Below, in pieces: positions 1-8,062 of a DNA stretch of 64,000 nt. A program made the position numbers and the translations under genes. The first letter of the stretch is position 1, and each line of letters opens with the position of its first letter. The stretch lies in contig CP077096.1 of NCBI GenBank assembly GCA_014268975.2, positions 2,641,501 through 2,705,500 on the forward strand, given 5' to 3'. Source of the DNA: Pseudomonas wayambapalatensis. GTDB taxonomy: Bacteria; Pseudomonadota; Gammaproteobacteria; Pseudomonadales; Pseudomonadaceae. Below the pieces are notes generated by a model. That model did not search any database. It was given only the letters and a program-made list of their open reading frames with translations, and was not told the origin of the DNA.

Positions 1-655
1 TCGGGGCTGGCGAAACCAAGGGACTTTCGAGCAGATGCTCAAACGTCTTCACCTGAGATTGAATGAGCAATGCTTGATCGATCTGCAAACCTGGATGATC
101 GACTCAACCGCAGTACGCGCAACCCGAGCCTCATCTGGTGCCGGGAAAAAAGGGGGCCTGACGAGCCTGCCGATCATGCTCTAGGTCGCAGTCGCGGCGG
201 CCTGACTACCAAAATCCACATGCTTTGCGACGCCAACGGAACACCGCTGCGCTTTCTCCTTTCTAGCGGTCAAGCCAGTGACATCAGCTACGCACAACCA
301 CTGTTGGACGAGGTCAGCATTCCATCGACCCAACGTGGCCGCCCGCGCAAGCGCTGCAAATGGCTGCTCGCCGACAAGGGTTACGACGCGAAGCACTACG
401 CCGCTACTGCGATCAATATCGAATGCAGCCCGTCATCCCGTTGCGCTCGATGAAGCGCAAGCCCAAGCCTGGCTTACCAAGACTGTTTGACCGGCCCAAA
501 TAGCGACAGCGCAACATCATTGAGCGCATGTTTGGCTGGCTGAAAGAGAACCGCCGGATAGTGACCCGCTTCGACAAGCTCGCGAAAAGTTATGCCGCGA
601 TGGTCTCACTGGCTTGCTCCATGCGGTGTTTGCGACATCTCTTTTCGTACAGAGC
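1..655 (+). mobile_element. IS5-family insertion sequence, right part only, decayed
   Basis: The right end of an IS5-type element. The last bases (641-655), read inward, give the terminal repeat GCTCTGTACGAAAAG, followed directly by CTAG at 656-659, a plausible YTAR-type target duplication. The left end lies outside the window. The transposase inside is broken (see the next entry), so the element cannot move by itself. The same terminal sequence, with small changes, flanks the short element at 48502-48640. Confidence 0.75.
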
Positions 656-659
656 CTAG
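2..659 (+). pseudogene. IS5-family (IS427-like) DDE transposase, broken and 5'-partial
   Basis: Three frames together give a DDE transposase. Frame one (from base 2) reads RGWRNQGTFEQMLKRLHLRL, then the catalytic-region phrase WMIDSTAVRA, and stops at about 182. A run of A and G at 146-156 is where IS427-like elements shift frame into a second ORF, here reading RGGLTTKIHML and LLADKGYDAKHY. Near 405-415 the frame is lost again. The third frame contains RSMKRKPKPGLPRLFDRPK, an in-frame TAG at about 499, then IIERMFGWLKENRRIVTRFD with the last acidic residue of the DDE triad. The first shift may be programmed. The second shift and the TAG are lesions, so this is a pseudogene. The 5' part is off the window. 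Confidence 0.85.
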
Positions 660-875
660 GCATTTTTTGACTGCCCTAACTGTGGTGCTAGCGCTAACCA
701 CGTGCCTTGGCCTGGTGGATCGAAGAGTTAGATGTCCGCTTGCCCCGTTGGGTACCAGCCCATGCGGGTGAACATTGACTGTCAAGGCGGGTGACAGGTT
801 CCAGCTGGCCCGTGCTCGCCTCTAGCCTGCAAATTTTGGGCGTCTGTCACGAGCTCTGGGGGAGCGTCCGGATAA

Positions 876-956
876 AATCGTAGCGCTGCGATTAATAATC
901 CAGTAGGCTTTCTGAAAAATCGTAGCGCTACGATTCTGCTTCGTAGCGCTGGTTGA
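876..956 (+). promoter_or_regulatory. Double LacI-type operator plus half-site before the aldolase operon
   Basis: Two 18-bp palindromes, AATCGTAGCGCTGCGATT (876-893) and AATCGTAGCGCTACGATT (918-935), have centres 42 bp apart, about four helical turns. A third, imperfect copy at 939-956 keeps the left half TCGTAGCGCT and has its centre a further 21 bp (two turns) downstream. The same palindrome recurs at 6199-6260 and 13936-13999 and nowhere else I could find. Its form is typical for LacI-family proteins, and a LacI-family gene lies at 5016-6077. The rest of 660-875 shows no gene. Confidence 0.8.
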
Positions 957-976
957 TCAACCCTCAGGAGGTCACC

Positions 977-1780
977 ATGTCCACTGCTGTCACGCCCCCC
1001 GTCTTCACTCTTCTGCTGAAACGCCAATCTGCACTGCTCGGTACCTGGCTCATGTCCGCATCGGCCAGTACGGCAGAAGCACTGGGATACGCAGGCTTCG
1101 ACTGGCTGCTGGTGGACATGGAGCACGTACCGATCGAGTTCCGCGATCTCTGGCACATTTTGCAGGCCATTCAGTGCACCGGTGCGCAGCCGATCGTGCG
1201 GGTGGCCGCCAATGACCCCGTGCTGCTCAAGCGCGCACTGGACCTGGGCTCGACCAATGTGATGGTGCCGTTCGTGGAGAATGCCGAGCAGGCCAGGGCA
1301 GCGGTCAGCGCGATCAAGTATCCACCCATGGGCACCCGCGGCTTCGCTGCCGTGCACCGCGCCAGCCGCTACGGCACCTGGAAGGGCTACGGTCAGCAGG
1401 CCAATGACTCGGTGTGCTGCATCCTGCAGATCGAGACCGCCACCGCGTTGGCCAACCTCGAGGAAATCGCGGCCGTGCCGGGTGTCGATGCGCTGTTCCT
1501 CGGCCCGGGCGACCTGTCGAGTGTCTGTGGCCATATCGGCAACCCGGCGCACCCTCATATCCAGGCCATGATCAGCGACGCGATCGTGCGCTGCAAAGCC
1601 ATCGGCATGCCCATCGGCATCGTTGGCGGCACGCCGGAGCTGGTCGGCAGCTACCTGGAGCAGGGCTACGCCTTCGCCGCTGTGGCCTCGGACATGGCGA
1701 TGATGATGAGCAAGGCCAATGAACTGCTGGTGGCCCTGAAAGGCCGCCAGGCGCCCGAAGCGGTAGCCACGGCCTACTGA
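977..1780 (+). CDS. HpcH/HpaI-family aldolase, probable KDSG aldolase of the sulfo-ED pathway
   Basis: A 267-residue class II (metal-dependent) pyruvate aldolase of the HpcH/HpaI family. Expected reaction: 2-keto-3,6-dideoxy-6-sulfogluconate to pyruvate and 3-sulfolactaldehyde, in the cytoplasm. Visible family motifs are DMEH with base His50, QIET with metal ligand Glu153, and GPGDLS with metal ligand Asp179. The start is the ATG with CAGGAGGT just upstream, not an earlier in-frame codon. It heads an operon of four genes and lies directly behind the operator cluster. The family is certain. The sulfo-sugar substrate is inferred from the neighbours; on its own it could act on keto-deoxy-glucarate, rhamnonate or homoprotocatechuate-type substrates. 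Confidence 0.85.
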   Translation: MSTAVTPPVFTLLLKRQSALLGTWLMSASASTAEALGYAGFDWLLVDMEHVPIEFRDLWHILQAIQCTGAQPIVRVAANDPVLLKRALDLGSTNVMVPFVENAEQARAAVSAIKYPPMGTRGFAAVHRASRYGTWKGYGQQANDSVCCILQIETATALANLEEIAAVPGVDALFLGPGDLSSVCGHIGNPAHPHIQAMISDAIVRCKAIGMPIGIVGGTPELVGSYLEQGYAFAAVASDMAMMMSKANELLVALKGRQAPEAVATAY

Positions 1781-1886
1781 CTGCTACCGTTGCGCCCCGC
1801 GCAGGCTACCTCCGTGTTGCAGTAGCCGATTGAGCATCCCTACAAGAACAACAAACCGGCGCCATCGCGCACCGGAAGGACTCTCG

Positions 1887-3284
1887 ATGAATCAGGCACC
1901 CATTTCCGGCCAGGTCGCGGCCAGCGCCGCGGCAACGGTGACGCCTTCACGGACGCGCTACTGGATCATCCTTATCCTGTTCCTCGTCTCGACGCTGAAC
2001 TATGGCGACCGAGGTATCCTGTCTATTACGGGCTCCGCTATCCAGGGCGAGTTCGCACTCAGCCCGGTTCAAATGGGCTGGATGTTCTCGGCATTCGCCT
2101 GGGCCTACGTGCTGGGCCAGTTGCCAGGTGGCTGGTTGCTGGACCGCTACGGCTCCAAGCGTACCTATGCGGTCAGCATTTTCTGCTGGTCGCTGCTGAC
2201 CCTGGTCCAGGCGTTCAACGGCGGCTCCAACGTCAGCCTTGTGGTCACGGCATTTTTCGCCTTGCGCTTTCTAGTCGGTCTGGCTGAGGCGCCGGCAGCC
2301 CCGGGCAACAGCCGGATGGTTGCCTCATGGTTTCCGGCAAGTGAGCGGGGCACGGCGTCCTCGATCTTCAACTCCGGGCAGTACTTCGCGATCGTGCTGT
2401 TCGCGCCCGTCAGTGGCTGGCTGATCCATGCCTACGGTTGGCGCTCGGTTTACGTGATGATGGGCGTGTTGGGTTTCATCATGGCTTGGGTCTGGGTACG
2501 CAAGGTGCATTCACCGCTGGAGCACCAGCGCATCAATCAGGCCGAGCTGGACTACTTGCGTGAAGGCGGTGCGGTAGTCGACATGGATGCCCATCTCGGC
2601 AAGCTGCGAAAAACCGACAACCCATTGACACTGCCGGTGATTCTCAAGGGTTTGCTGAGCAGTCGGATGATGGTGGGGATCTATATCGGCCACTACTGCT
2701 TTTCCACGATTACCTATTTTTTCAGCACCTGGTTCCCGATCTACCTGGTGCAAGAGCGCGGCATGTCGATTCTACAGGCCGGCTTCCTGGCCTCGATCCC
2801 GGCAATCTGTGGTTTTGTCGGCAACCTGCTGGGCGGGCTCTGCTCCGACGGCATCATGCGCAAGACCGGCTCGCTGAGCCTGGCGCGCAAAGTGCCGATC
2901 ATTGTCGGGTTGCTGGCCTCCACCAGCATGATCATCTGCAACTACGTGTCCTTGCCGTGGATGGTTATCGCGATCATGGCGTTCGCCTTCTTCGGCAAGG
3001 GCTTCGCATCACTGGGCTGGGCGGTCATGGCCGACGCTGCGCCACGAAAGGCGGGTGGGGTGACGGCTGGGTTGTTCAATACTTTCGGCAACATCGGTGG
3101 CATCACCACTCCCATCATCATTGGCTTCATCGTGCAGGCCACCGGTTCCTTCAATATGGCCCTGGTGTTCGTCGCCGCCAATGCGCTGCTAGCGATGTTC
3201 AGTTACCTGGTTGTAGTCGGCCCGCTGCTCCGCCTTGAGCTGAATCCGGCAATACCTGGCAAGAGAGAGATTCGTGATGTCTGA
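1887..3284 (+). CDS. MFS transporter, anion:cation symporter (ACS) type
   Basis: A 465-residue major facilitator protein with about 12 hydrophobic segments. It carries the ACS-type opening LNYGDRGILSI in helix 1 and the loop signature GGWLLDRYGSKRTY between helices 2 and 3. ACS members (GudP, ExuT, phthalate and hexuronate carriers) move organic anions with protons. The ATG after GGAAGGA was chosen; the longer frame from 1830 has no ribosome site. It is 106 bases after the aldolase and overlaps the next gene by 8 bases. In this locus it could import a sulfonated sugar acid or export sulfolactate. The sequence does not decide which. Confidence 0.85.
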   Translation: MNQAPISGQVAASAAATVTPSRTRYWIILILFLVSTLNYGDRGILSITGSAIQGEFALSPVQMGWMFSAFAWAYVLGQLPGGWLLDRYGSKRTYAVSIFCWSLLTLVQAFNGGSNVSLVVTAFFALRFLVGLAEAPAAPGNSRMVASWFPASERGTASSIFNSGQYFAIVLFAPVSGWLIHAYGWRSVYVMMGVLGFIMAWVWVRKVHSPLEHQRINQAELDYLREGGAVVDMDAHLGKLRKTDNPLTLPVILKGLLSSRMMVGIYIGHYCFSTITYFFSTWFPIYLVQERGMSILQAGFLASIPAICGFVGNLLGGLCSDGIMRKTGSLSLARKVPIIVGLLASTSMIICNYVSLPWMVIAIMAFAFFGKGFASLGWAVMADAAPRKAGGVTAGLFNTFGNIGGITTPIIIGFIVQATGSFNMALVFVAANALLAMFSYLVVVGPLLRLELNPAIPGKREIRDV

Positions 3285-4236
3285 TACCAAACCGCTGGTG
3301 CTGAGCGTCGGGCCTTTGCTGCCTGCCTTGCGGTCACAGCTTGAACAACACTATCAGCTGCTGGAGCTATGGCGCTGTGAATCGCCCGCGACGCTCCGGT
3401 CCGAACAGGGCGCGGACGTTCAGGCGTTGGTGACCACGGGTGTGCATGGGGCCAGTGCCCATCTGATCGAGCAGTTACCGGCCTTGCGTGCCATTGTCTG
3501 TTTTGGTGTGGGAACCGACGCCGTCGACCTGAAAGCAGCCCGCGCCCGGGGCATCCAGGTCAGCAACACGCCTGATGTGCTCAACGATTGCGTGGCCGGC
3601 GCCGCTATGGCCCTGTTGCTGGCCGTCGCCCGGCAAGTGGTGGTGGCTGACCGCTTCGTCAGGGCCGGGCGTTGGGAGGCAGAACGCTTTGGTCTGACCA
3701 CCGCGCTGGGCGGCAAGACCTGCGGCATCGTTGGCATGGGGCCGATCGGCCAGGCGATTGCCAGGCGCGCCAGTGCCTTCGGCATGCAGGTGAACTACTC
3801 GAGCCGTACGCCAAAGCCTCAGCTGGCGTACACCTACCATGACTCGTTGCTGACGTTGGCCGAGTGCAGTGATTTTCTGGTGTTGGCTGTGCCTGGTGGT
3901 AGCGCCACCGACGGGCTGGTCAGTCGGCAGGTGCTTGAGGCACTGGGCCCCACAGGGATGCTAGTCAACGTGGCGCGTGGCTCGGTGGTGGATCAGTACG
4001 CGCTGATCGATGCGCTGAGCAACGGCCGGATTGCCGGGGCGGCATTGGACGTGTTCGCGGATGAACCGCACGTGCCAGCCGCCTTGCGTGAACTGGATAC
4101 GGTCGTGTTGTCGCCAAATGTGGCCAGTGGCACCAAAGAAACGCGTCAGGCCATGGCCGACCGGGTGCTAGCCAACCTGGCTGCGCTGTTTGCCACCGGC
4201 GTGGTGTTACACCCGGTGCCCGAGGGCGCGCAGTGA
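3277..4236 (+). CDS. D-2-hydroxyacid dehydrogenase-family protein with catalytic His replaced by Asn
   Basis: 319 residues with the two-domain fold of D-isomer-specific 2-hydroxyacid dehydrogenases (GhrB/hydroxypyruvate reductase side). The NAD motif GIVGMGPIGQAIARR is intact, as are VNVARGSVVD with the substrate Arg and DVFADEP with the catalytic Glu. The final motif, normally PHxASGT with the acid/base His, reads SPNVASGT, with Asn281 where His is expected. The start is the second of two adjacent start codons (GTG ATG), behind AGAGAGAG, and overlaps the MFS gene. If active it could act on a sulfo-hydroxyacid or on hydroxypyruvate. The missing His argues for altered chemistry or a binding role. 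The family assignment is firm; the role is unknown. Confidence 0.82.
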   Translation: MSDTKPLVLSVGPLLPALRSQLEQHYQLLELWRCESPATLRSEQGADVQALVTTGVHGASAHLIEQLPALRAIVCFGVGTDAVDLKAARARGIQVSNTPDVLNDCVAGAAMALLLAVARQVVVADRFVRAGRWEAERFGLTTALGGKTCGIVGMGPIGQAIARRASAFGMQVNYSSRTPKPQLAYTYHDSLLTLAECSDFLVLAVPGGSATDGLVSRQVLEALGPTGMLVNVARGSVVDQYALIDALSNGRIAGAALDVFADEPHVPAALRELDTVVLSPNVASGTKETRQAMADRVLANLAALFATGVVLHPVPEGAQ

Positions 4237-4988
4237 TGGAGTGGTGGCAGCACATTGGGTTCATGTCGTGTGTCGTCGTCGCCACTTTCGCCCAGAACGC
4301 CACCGGCTTTGCTTTCGGCCTGTTGCTATTGGGACTGACCGGCATGCTGGACTTGGCGCCCATGGAAACCGTGGCGAACGTGAGCTCGATCCTGACGCTG
4401 GCCAACGCGGTAGTCATGGTGCGCAAGTGGCCGGGGCTGCCGCGCCGGCTCGTCCTGCTCGTGTTGGCCTGCAGCCTGGCTGGTGTCGTCGCTGGCGTGC
4501 GCTTGCTGGCAGTGCTAGGCGCCCATGAGCGGGACCTGCTGGAGATCATCCTCGGCATCACCATCATCGTCTGCAGCTTCATGCTGATCCTGCAGTCCCG
4601 AGGGCGACAGCAGATGTCGGGGCGGTTCGGTTTCGCCTTTTTCGCCAGTATTTCCGGCGTGATGGGCGGGTTGTTTTCAAGTGCCGGGCCGCCGTTGGTC
4701 TACCAGCTCTATCGCCAGCCACTGGCCGTGCAGGTCATCCGCGACACGCTGATCGTAGTGTTCGCAGTCAATGCTTTGATGCGCTTGAGCGTAGTAGTAG
4801 CTACGCACCGATTCGAGCTGCAGGCGGGCTACCTCTCGTTGGAGGCATTGCCGATCGTGTTCCTGCTGACCTGGTGGATGCGGCGTCACCCGCTGGCGAT
4901 TTCACCGCAGGTGCTGCGTCTGGCAGTGTTCGGTCTGCTGTTGCTGGCGGGGGCGAGCCTTATCGGCAAGGTGCTCTTGGCTGCCTAG
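4236..4988 (+). CDS. TauE/SafE-family membrane exporter, probable sulfolactate exporter
   Basis: A 250-residue, strongly hydrophobic protein with about eight membrane segments and the TauE/SafE glycine-rich repeats (FASISGVMGGLFSSAGPPLVY in the second half). The family exports sulfite or sulfonated organic anions across the inner membrane. The start ATG overlaps the preceding TGA (TGATG), so it is translationally coupled and the last gene of this unit. In a pathway that ends in sulfolactate, an exporter of this type is expected and is found in the P. putida SQ1 locus. The substrate is inferred from this setting. It converges on the regulator gene with 27 bases between. Confidence 0.8.
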   Translation: MEWWQHIGFMSCVVVATFAQNATGFAFGLLLLGLTGMLDLAPMETVANVSSILTLANAVVMVRKWPGLPRRLVLLVLACSLAGVVAGVRLLAVLGAHERDLLEIILGITIIVCSFMLILQSRGRQQMSGRFGFAFFASISGVMGGLFSSAGPPLVYQLYRQPLAVQVIRDTLIVVFAVNALMRLSVVVATHRFELQAGYLSLEALPIVFLLTWWMRRHPLAISPQVLRLAVFGLLLLAGASLIGKVLLAA

Positions 4989-5015
4989 CCTGGCCGGCGG
5001 TGCTGCGTGAGCCTA

Positions 5016-6077
5016 TCACTGGCGCACGCTGCTCTGGCGTACGACCAACTCGAAACCCAGGTCGACGACCTGAGGTTTATCGGGGAGGGTACCTGCCTCG
5101 ATCCAAGCCAACAGCTGACTGGCCACGGTTCGTCCGATCTCGGCAGGATAAGGACGTACGGTGGTCAGACGCGGTGCACTGAGCTTGCTCAGTGGCAGGT
5201 CGCCAAAGCCTGCAATCGCCAACTGCTGCGGTACGGCAATGCCGCGGCGCTGCGCTTCGAACAAGGCTGCGATGGCCAGTATATCGTTCGAACAGCAGAG
5301 GCCTTGTGGCCCATCACCGTGACGGGCAATTTCATCGAATACCTCGCTCAGTTCGACCTGTGAGGTGTTTTGCTCCAGCGCGATCACCTGCGCGGTCAGC
5401 CCCTTGCCATTCAACCAGGAACTGAACCCTTCGGCGCGCTGGCGGGCGCGGTGGTCGAGGTGCATGCGGGTGCCGACATAGACGAAGCGTTCCAGGTCCT
5501 GCGCGTACAGGTGCTCGGCCAGGGCTGCGCCGACGGCTTGGTGGTCGAAACCGACCTGAAGGTGGAACGGGTCGTTGCCCAACTCCCACATCTGAGCCAC
5601 GGGAATGCCCGTGGCTTCGAGCAGTGGACGGGCGGCGGCGTGGTCGCTGCCAGTGACGACCAGGGCTGCCGGTGACCATGACAGGTGGGCGCGCAGCAAC
5701 TCCAGCTCTCGTTTCGGGTCGTAGTCGCTGTTACTGATCAACAACTGGTAGCCACGGCTTTCAAAGACTTCCTGCATAGCTTGCAGGGTTTCCGAGAAGA
5801 AGGCGTTGATCATCGACGGCACGATCACTGCGACTGCACGACTGTGGTTGCCTGCCAAGGCGCCGGCGAGGCGATTGATGGTATAGCCAGTGTCGGCGAT
5901 GGCTTTGCGGATGCGTTCAGCGCGCTTGCTTGAGACCGCATCCGGGTCGCGTAGAAATAGCGATACCGTGCTTGGGGAGACCTTGGCCTGTTCAGCAACC
6001 ATACCCATGGTTACCCGGTTGATCCGGGGGCGGCGTACTGCACCGTTGCTGACTTCGCTGTCTGATCTATCGCTCAT
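5016..6077 (-). CDS. LacI-family transcriptional regulator of the sulfo-ED locus
   Basis: 353 residues from the ATG that has GAGGTGG a few bases upstream; a longer frame to 6137 is less likely. The N-terminal helix-turn-helix reads TMGMVAEQAKVSPSTVSLFL (about 23-42), followed by the hinge NRLAGALAG and a periplasmic-binding-protein-like sensor domain (VAVIVPSMINAFFSE onward). LacI proteins bind palindromes with a central CG step as dimers and often loop DNA between paired sites. Such pairs lie in its own upstream region and before the other two operons. The likely inducer is sulfoquinovose or a pathway acid (inference). Probably autoregulated, since 6078-6307 is shared with the divergent symporter operon. 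Confidence 0.9.
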   Translation of the reverse strand: MSDRSDSEVSNGAVRRPRINRVTMGMVAEQAKVSPSTVSLFLRDPDAVSSKRAERIRKAIADTGYTINRLAGALAGNHSRAVAVIVPSMINAFFSETLQAMQEVFESRGYQLLISNSDYDPKRELELLRAHLSWSPAALVVTGSDHAAARPLLEATGIPVAQMWELGNDPFHLQVGFDHQAVGAALAEHLYAQDLERFVYVGTRMHLDHRARQRAEGFSSWLNGKGLTAQVIALEQNTSQVELSEVFDEIARHGDGPQGLCCSNDILAIAALFEAQRRGIAVPQQLAIAGFGDLPLSKLSAPRLTTVRPYPAEIGRTVASQLLAWIEAGTLPDKPQVVDLGFELVVRQSSVRQ

Positions 6078-6198
6078 CGCCACCTCGTTCTTCGAAGGCA
6101 AAAGGATGCGAGCCTGAGGATGGCAAGTCAATCGCAAAAGCGCTTGGCTGGCGGCATGGATGTTCGCTTTCGAAAATCAAACGTATCTTTTCGAATAA

Positions 6199-6260
6199 AA
6201 TCGTAGCGCTGCGATTTAGCCTGAGATAAGCTCGCCTGGTAATTTTGCAGCGCTGCGATT
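6199..6260 (+). promoter_or_regulatory. Paired LacI-type operators between regulator and symporter genes
   Basis: AATCGTAGCGCTGCGATT at 6199-6216 and TTTTGCAGCGCTGCGATT at 6243-6260 have centres 44 bp apart. They lie in the 230-base region from which the LacI gene reads left and the symporter operon reads right, so one pair could control both. The second copy is the weaker palindrome on its left arm. Confidence 0.8.
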
Positions 6261-6307
6261 TTGTTGTTGCATCGCATCCCAACCCGCGTTGGAGAACAAA
6301 TATAAAA

Positions 6308-8062
6308 ATGAGCACATCCCTTTTCACCTTCCTGAGCATGCTGTTCTTCACTGCACTGGTCGCAGTGATTTCCTACCGATTCACGCGCCAGGCCAAGGAC
6401 GTTGGCGCCCATGGTTACTTCATGGCGAGCGGCGGCCTCAATGGCTGGTTCATTGCCGGATCGATGATGCTGACCAACCTGTCCATCGATCAGTTGGTCG
6501 GCCTCAACGGTGATTCATACGCCCACAACCTCAGCTCCATGGCCTGGGAGGCCACTGCGGCCGTTTCGACTATCGCTCTGGCCTTGTTTTTCCTGCCTCG
6601 TTACTTGCGCGGCGGCTTCTCGACCCTGCCGGAGTTCATCGAGAAACGCTATGACCGTGCTACGCGCCGAATAGTGAGTGCGCTGATGGTTGCCACCTAC
6701 ACCCTGGTGCTCAACCCGGCTTCGCTGTATCTGGGGGCTATCACCTTCAATCAGATTTTCGACCTGCAGGGCATTCTCGGCTGGTCCTACCCGGCCACGA
6801 TCAGTCTGCTGATCGTGGCGACCGGAGTGATTGGCGCTGCCTATGCGGTACTGGGCGGGCTTCGGGCCGTGGCGGTATCGGACACCATCAACGGCATAGG
6901 CTTGCTGGTGGTGGTGGTCCTCATCCCGATCATCGGTCTGTGGACGCTGGGGCAGGGTGATGTACTGTCCGGTGCCCAAACCCTGCTGCACGACAACCCG
7001 CAGAAACTCAATGCCATTGGCGGCAGCGAAGACAAGGTGCCGTTTGGTGCGGTGTTCACCGGCATGATCTTCGCCAACCTGTTCTACTGGTGCACCAACC
7101 AGGCCATCGTGCAGAAAAGCATGGCTGCCAAGAACCTGGCCGAGGGCCAGAAGGGCGTGTTGCTGTCGGGTTGCCTGAAACTGCTGGTGCCGCTTGCCAT
7201 GCTGATGCCTGGTGTGATCGCCTGGCACCTGTTCCGCGACCAGCCGCTGGCCAATTCCGACTTGGCCTATCCGGCGTTGGTTGCCGCGCTGATGCCATGG
7301 TGGATGAAGGGCTTCTTCGTGGCGGTGATCTTCGGCACGGTGATGAGCCACTTCAATGCGATCATCAATGGTACTGCCACGCTGCTGACCTATGACTTCT
7401 ACAAGTCGATCCGGCCAATGGCTTCGGACGAGGCGCTGGTGCGCTTCGGCAAGCGAGTCAGCGTGATCGCCGCACTGGTGTCGCTGGTGGTCGCACCGAT
7501 GCTGATGTACACCCCGGAAGGTATCTATGCGGTCCTGCGTCGCTTCACCGGCTTCTTCAACATGCCGATCATCGCCATCATGCTGTTCGGCTTCTTCAGT
7601 GCTCGAGGCGGCGCGACGCCCGCCAAGCTGGTGCTTGGCCTGCACGCGGTGTGCTATGCAGTGCTGGTGCTGGGACTGAAGATCGACACCCGCCTGGGAA
7701 TCAGCTTCATCCACGTCATGGGCATCATGTTTGCTGTGGAAATGGTCTTGCTGGTGTTGCTACGCAAGCACTTCGACCGCGCCACTCCCTACGTATCGCC
7801 CACTCCGGCGCGCACCGTCGACCTGACCCCGTGGCGACACGCGGGCAGCTTCAGCGTGATGCTGTTCGCCGCGCTGGTATCCATCTATCTGACCTTCTCA
7901 CCACTGGGTGTCGCCCGTGTCGGCGGACCTTCCGGGCTCTATCTGCCGCTGCTGGCATTGACCTGGTTGCTGGCCTTTGCTGGCGCCGCGCTGTGCCGCC
8001 GTCGTTTTCGACACCTGACCAATACCCATGCCCTGCCTGACTACGAGACCAACCCACAATGA
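6308..8062 (+). CDS. Solute:sodium symporter (SSS family), probable sulfoquinovose or SQ-glycoside importer
   Basis: 584 residues with about 14 hydrophobic segments. It resembles the SSS/SLC5 sugar branch: an N-terminal YFMASGGLNGWFIAGSMMLT, where the glycine-rich second helix carries the family pattern, and FANLFYWCTNQAIVQKSMAAK, the SGLT-like NQ..QR signature region. Sugars or sugar acids are moved with Na+ across the inner membrane. The ATG at 6308 was chosen because GGAGAACA lies 11 bases before it; the earlier codon at 6245 falls inside the operator. Its TGA overlaps the next ATG by four bases, so symporter and glycosidase are coupled. The substrate is inferred from the cluster. Confidence 0.87.
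   Translation: MSTSLFTFLSMLFFTALVAVISYRFTRQAKDVGAHGYFMASGGLNGWFIAGSMMLTNLSIDQLVGLNGDSYAHNLSSMAWEATAAVSTIALALFFLPRYLRGGFSTLPEFIEKRYDRATRRIVSALMVATYTLVLNPASLYLGAITFNQIFDLQGILGWSYPATISLLIVATGVIGAAYAVLGGLRAVAVSDTINGIGLLVVVVLIPIIGLWTLGQGDVLSGAQTLLHDNPQKLNAIGGSEDKVPFGAVFTGMIFANLFYWCTNQAIVQKSMAAKNLAEGQKGVLLSGCLKLLVPLAMLMPGVIAWHLFRDQPLANSDLAYPALVAALMPWWMKGFFVAVIFGTVMSHFNAIINGTATLLTYDFYKSIRPMASDEALVRFGKRVSVIAALVSLVVAPMLMYTPEGIYAVLRRFTGFFNMPIIAIMLFGFFSARGGATPAKLVLGLHAVCYAVLVLGLKIDTRLGISFIHVMGIMFAVEMVLLVLLRKHFDRATPYVSPTPARTVDLTPWRHAGSFSVMLFAALVSIYLTFSPLGVARVGGPSGLYLPLLALTWLLAFAGAALCRRRFRHLTNTHALPDYETNPQ

Noticed and set aside
6245..6307. Upstream in-frame start for the symporter
   Set aside because: The extension would begin inside an operator and lacks a ribosome site; ATG 6308 has GGAGAACA before it.
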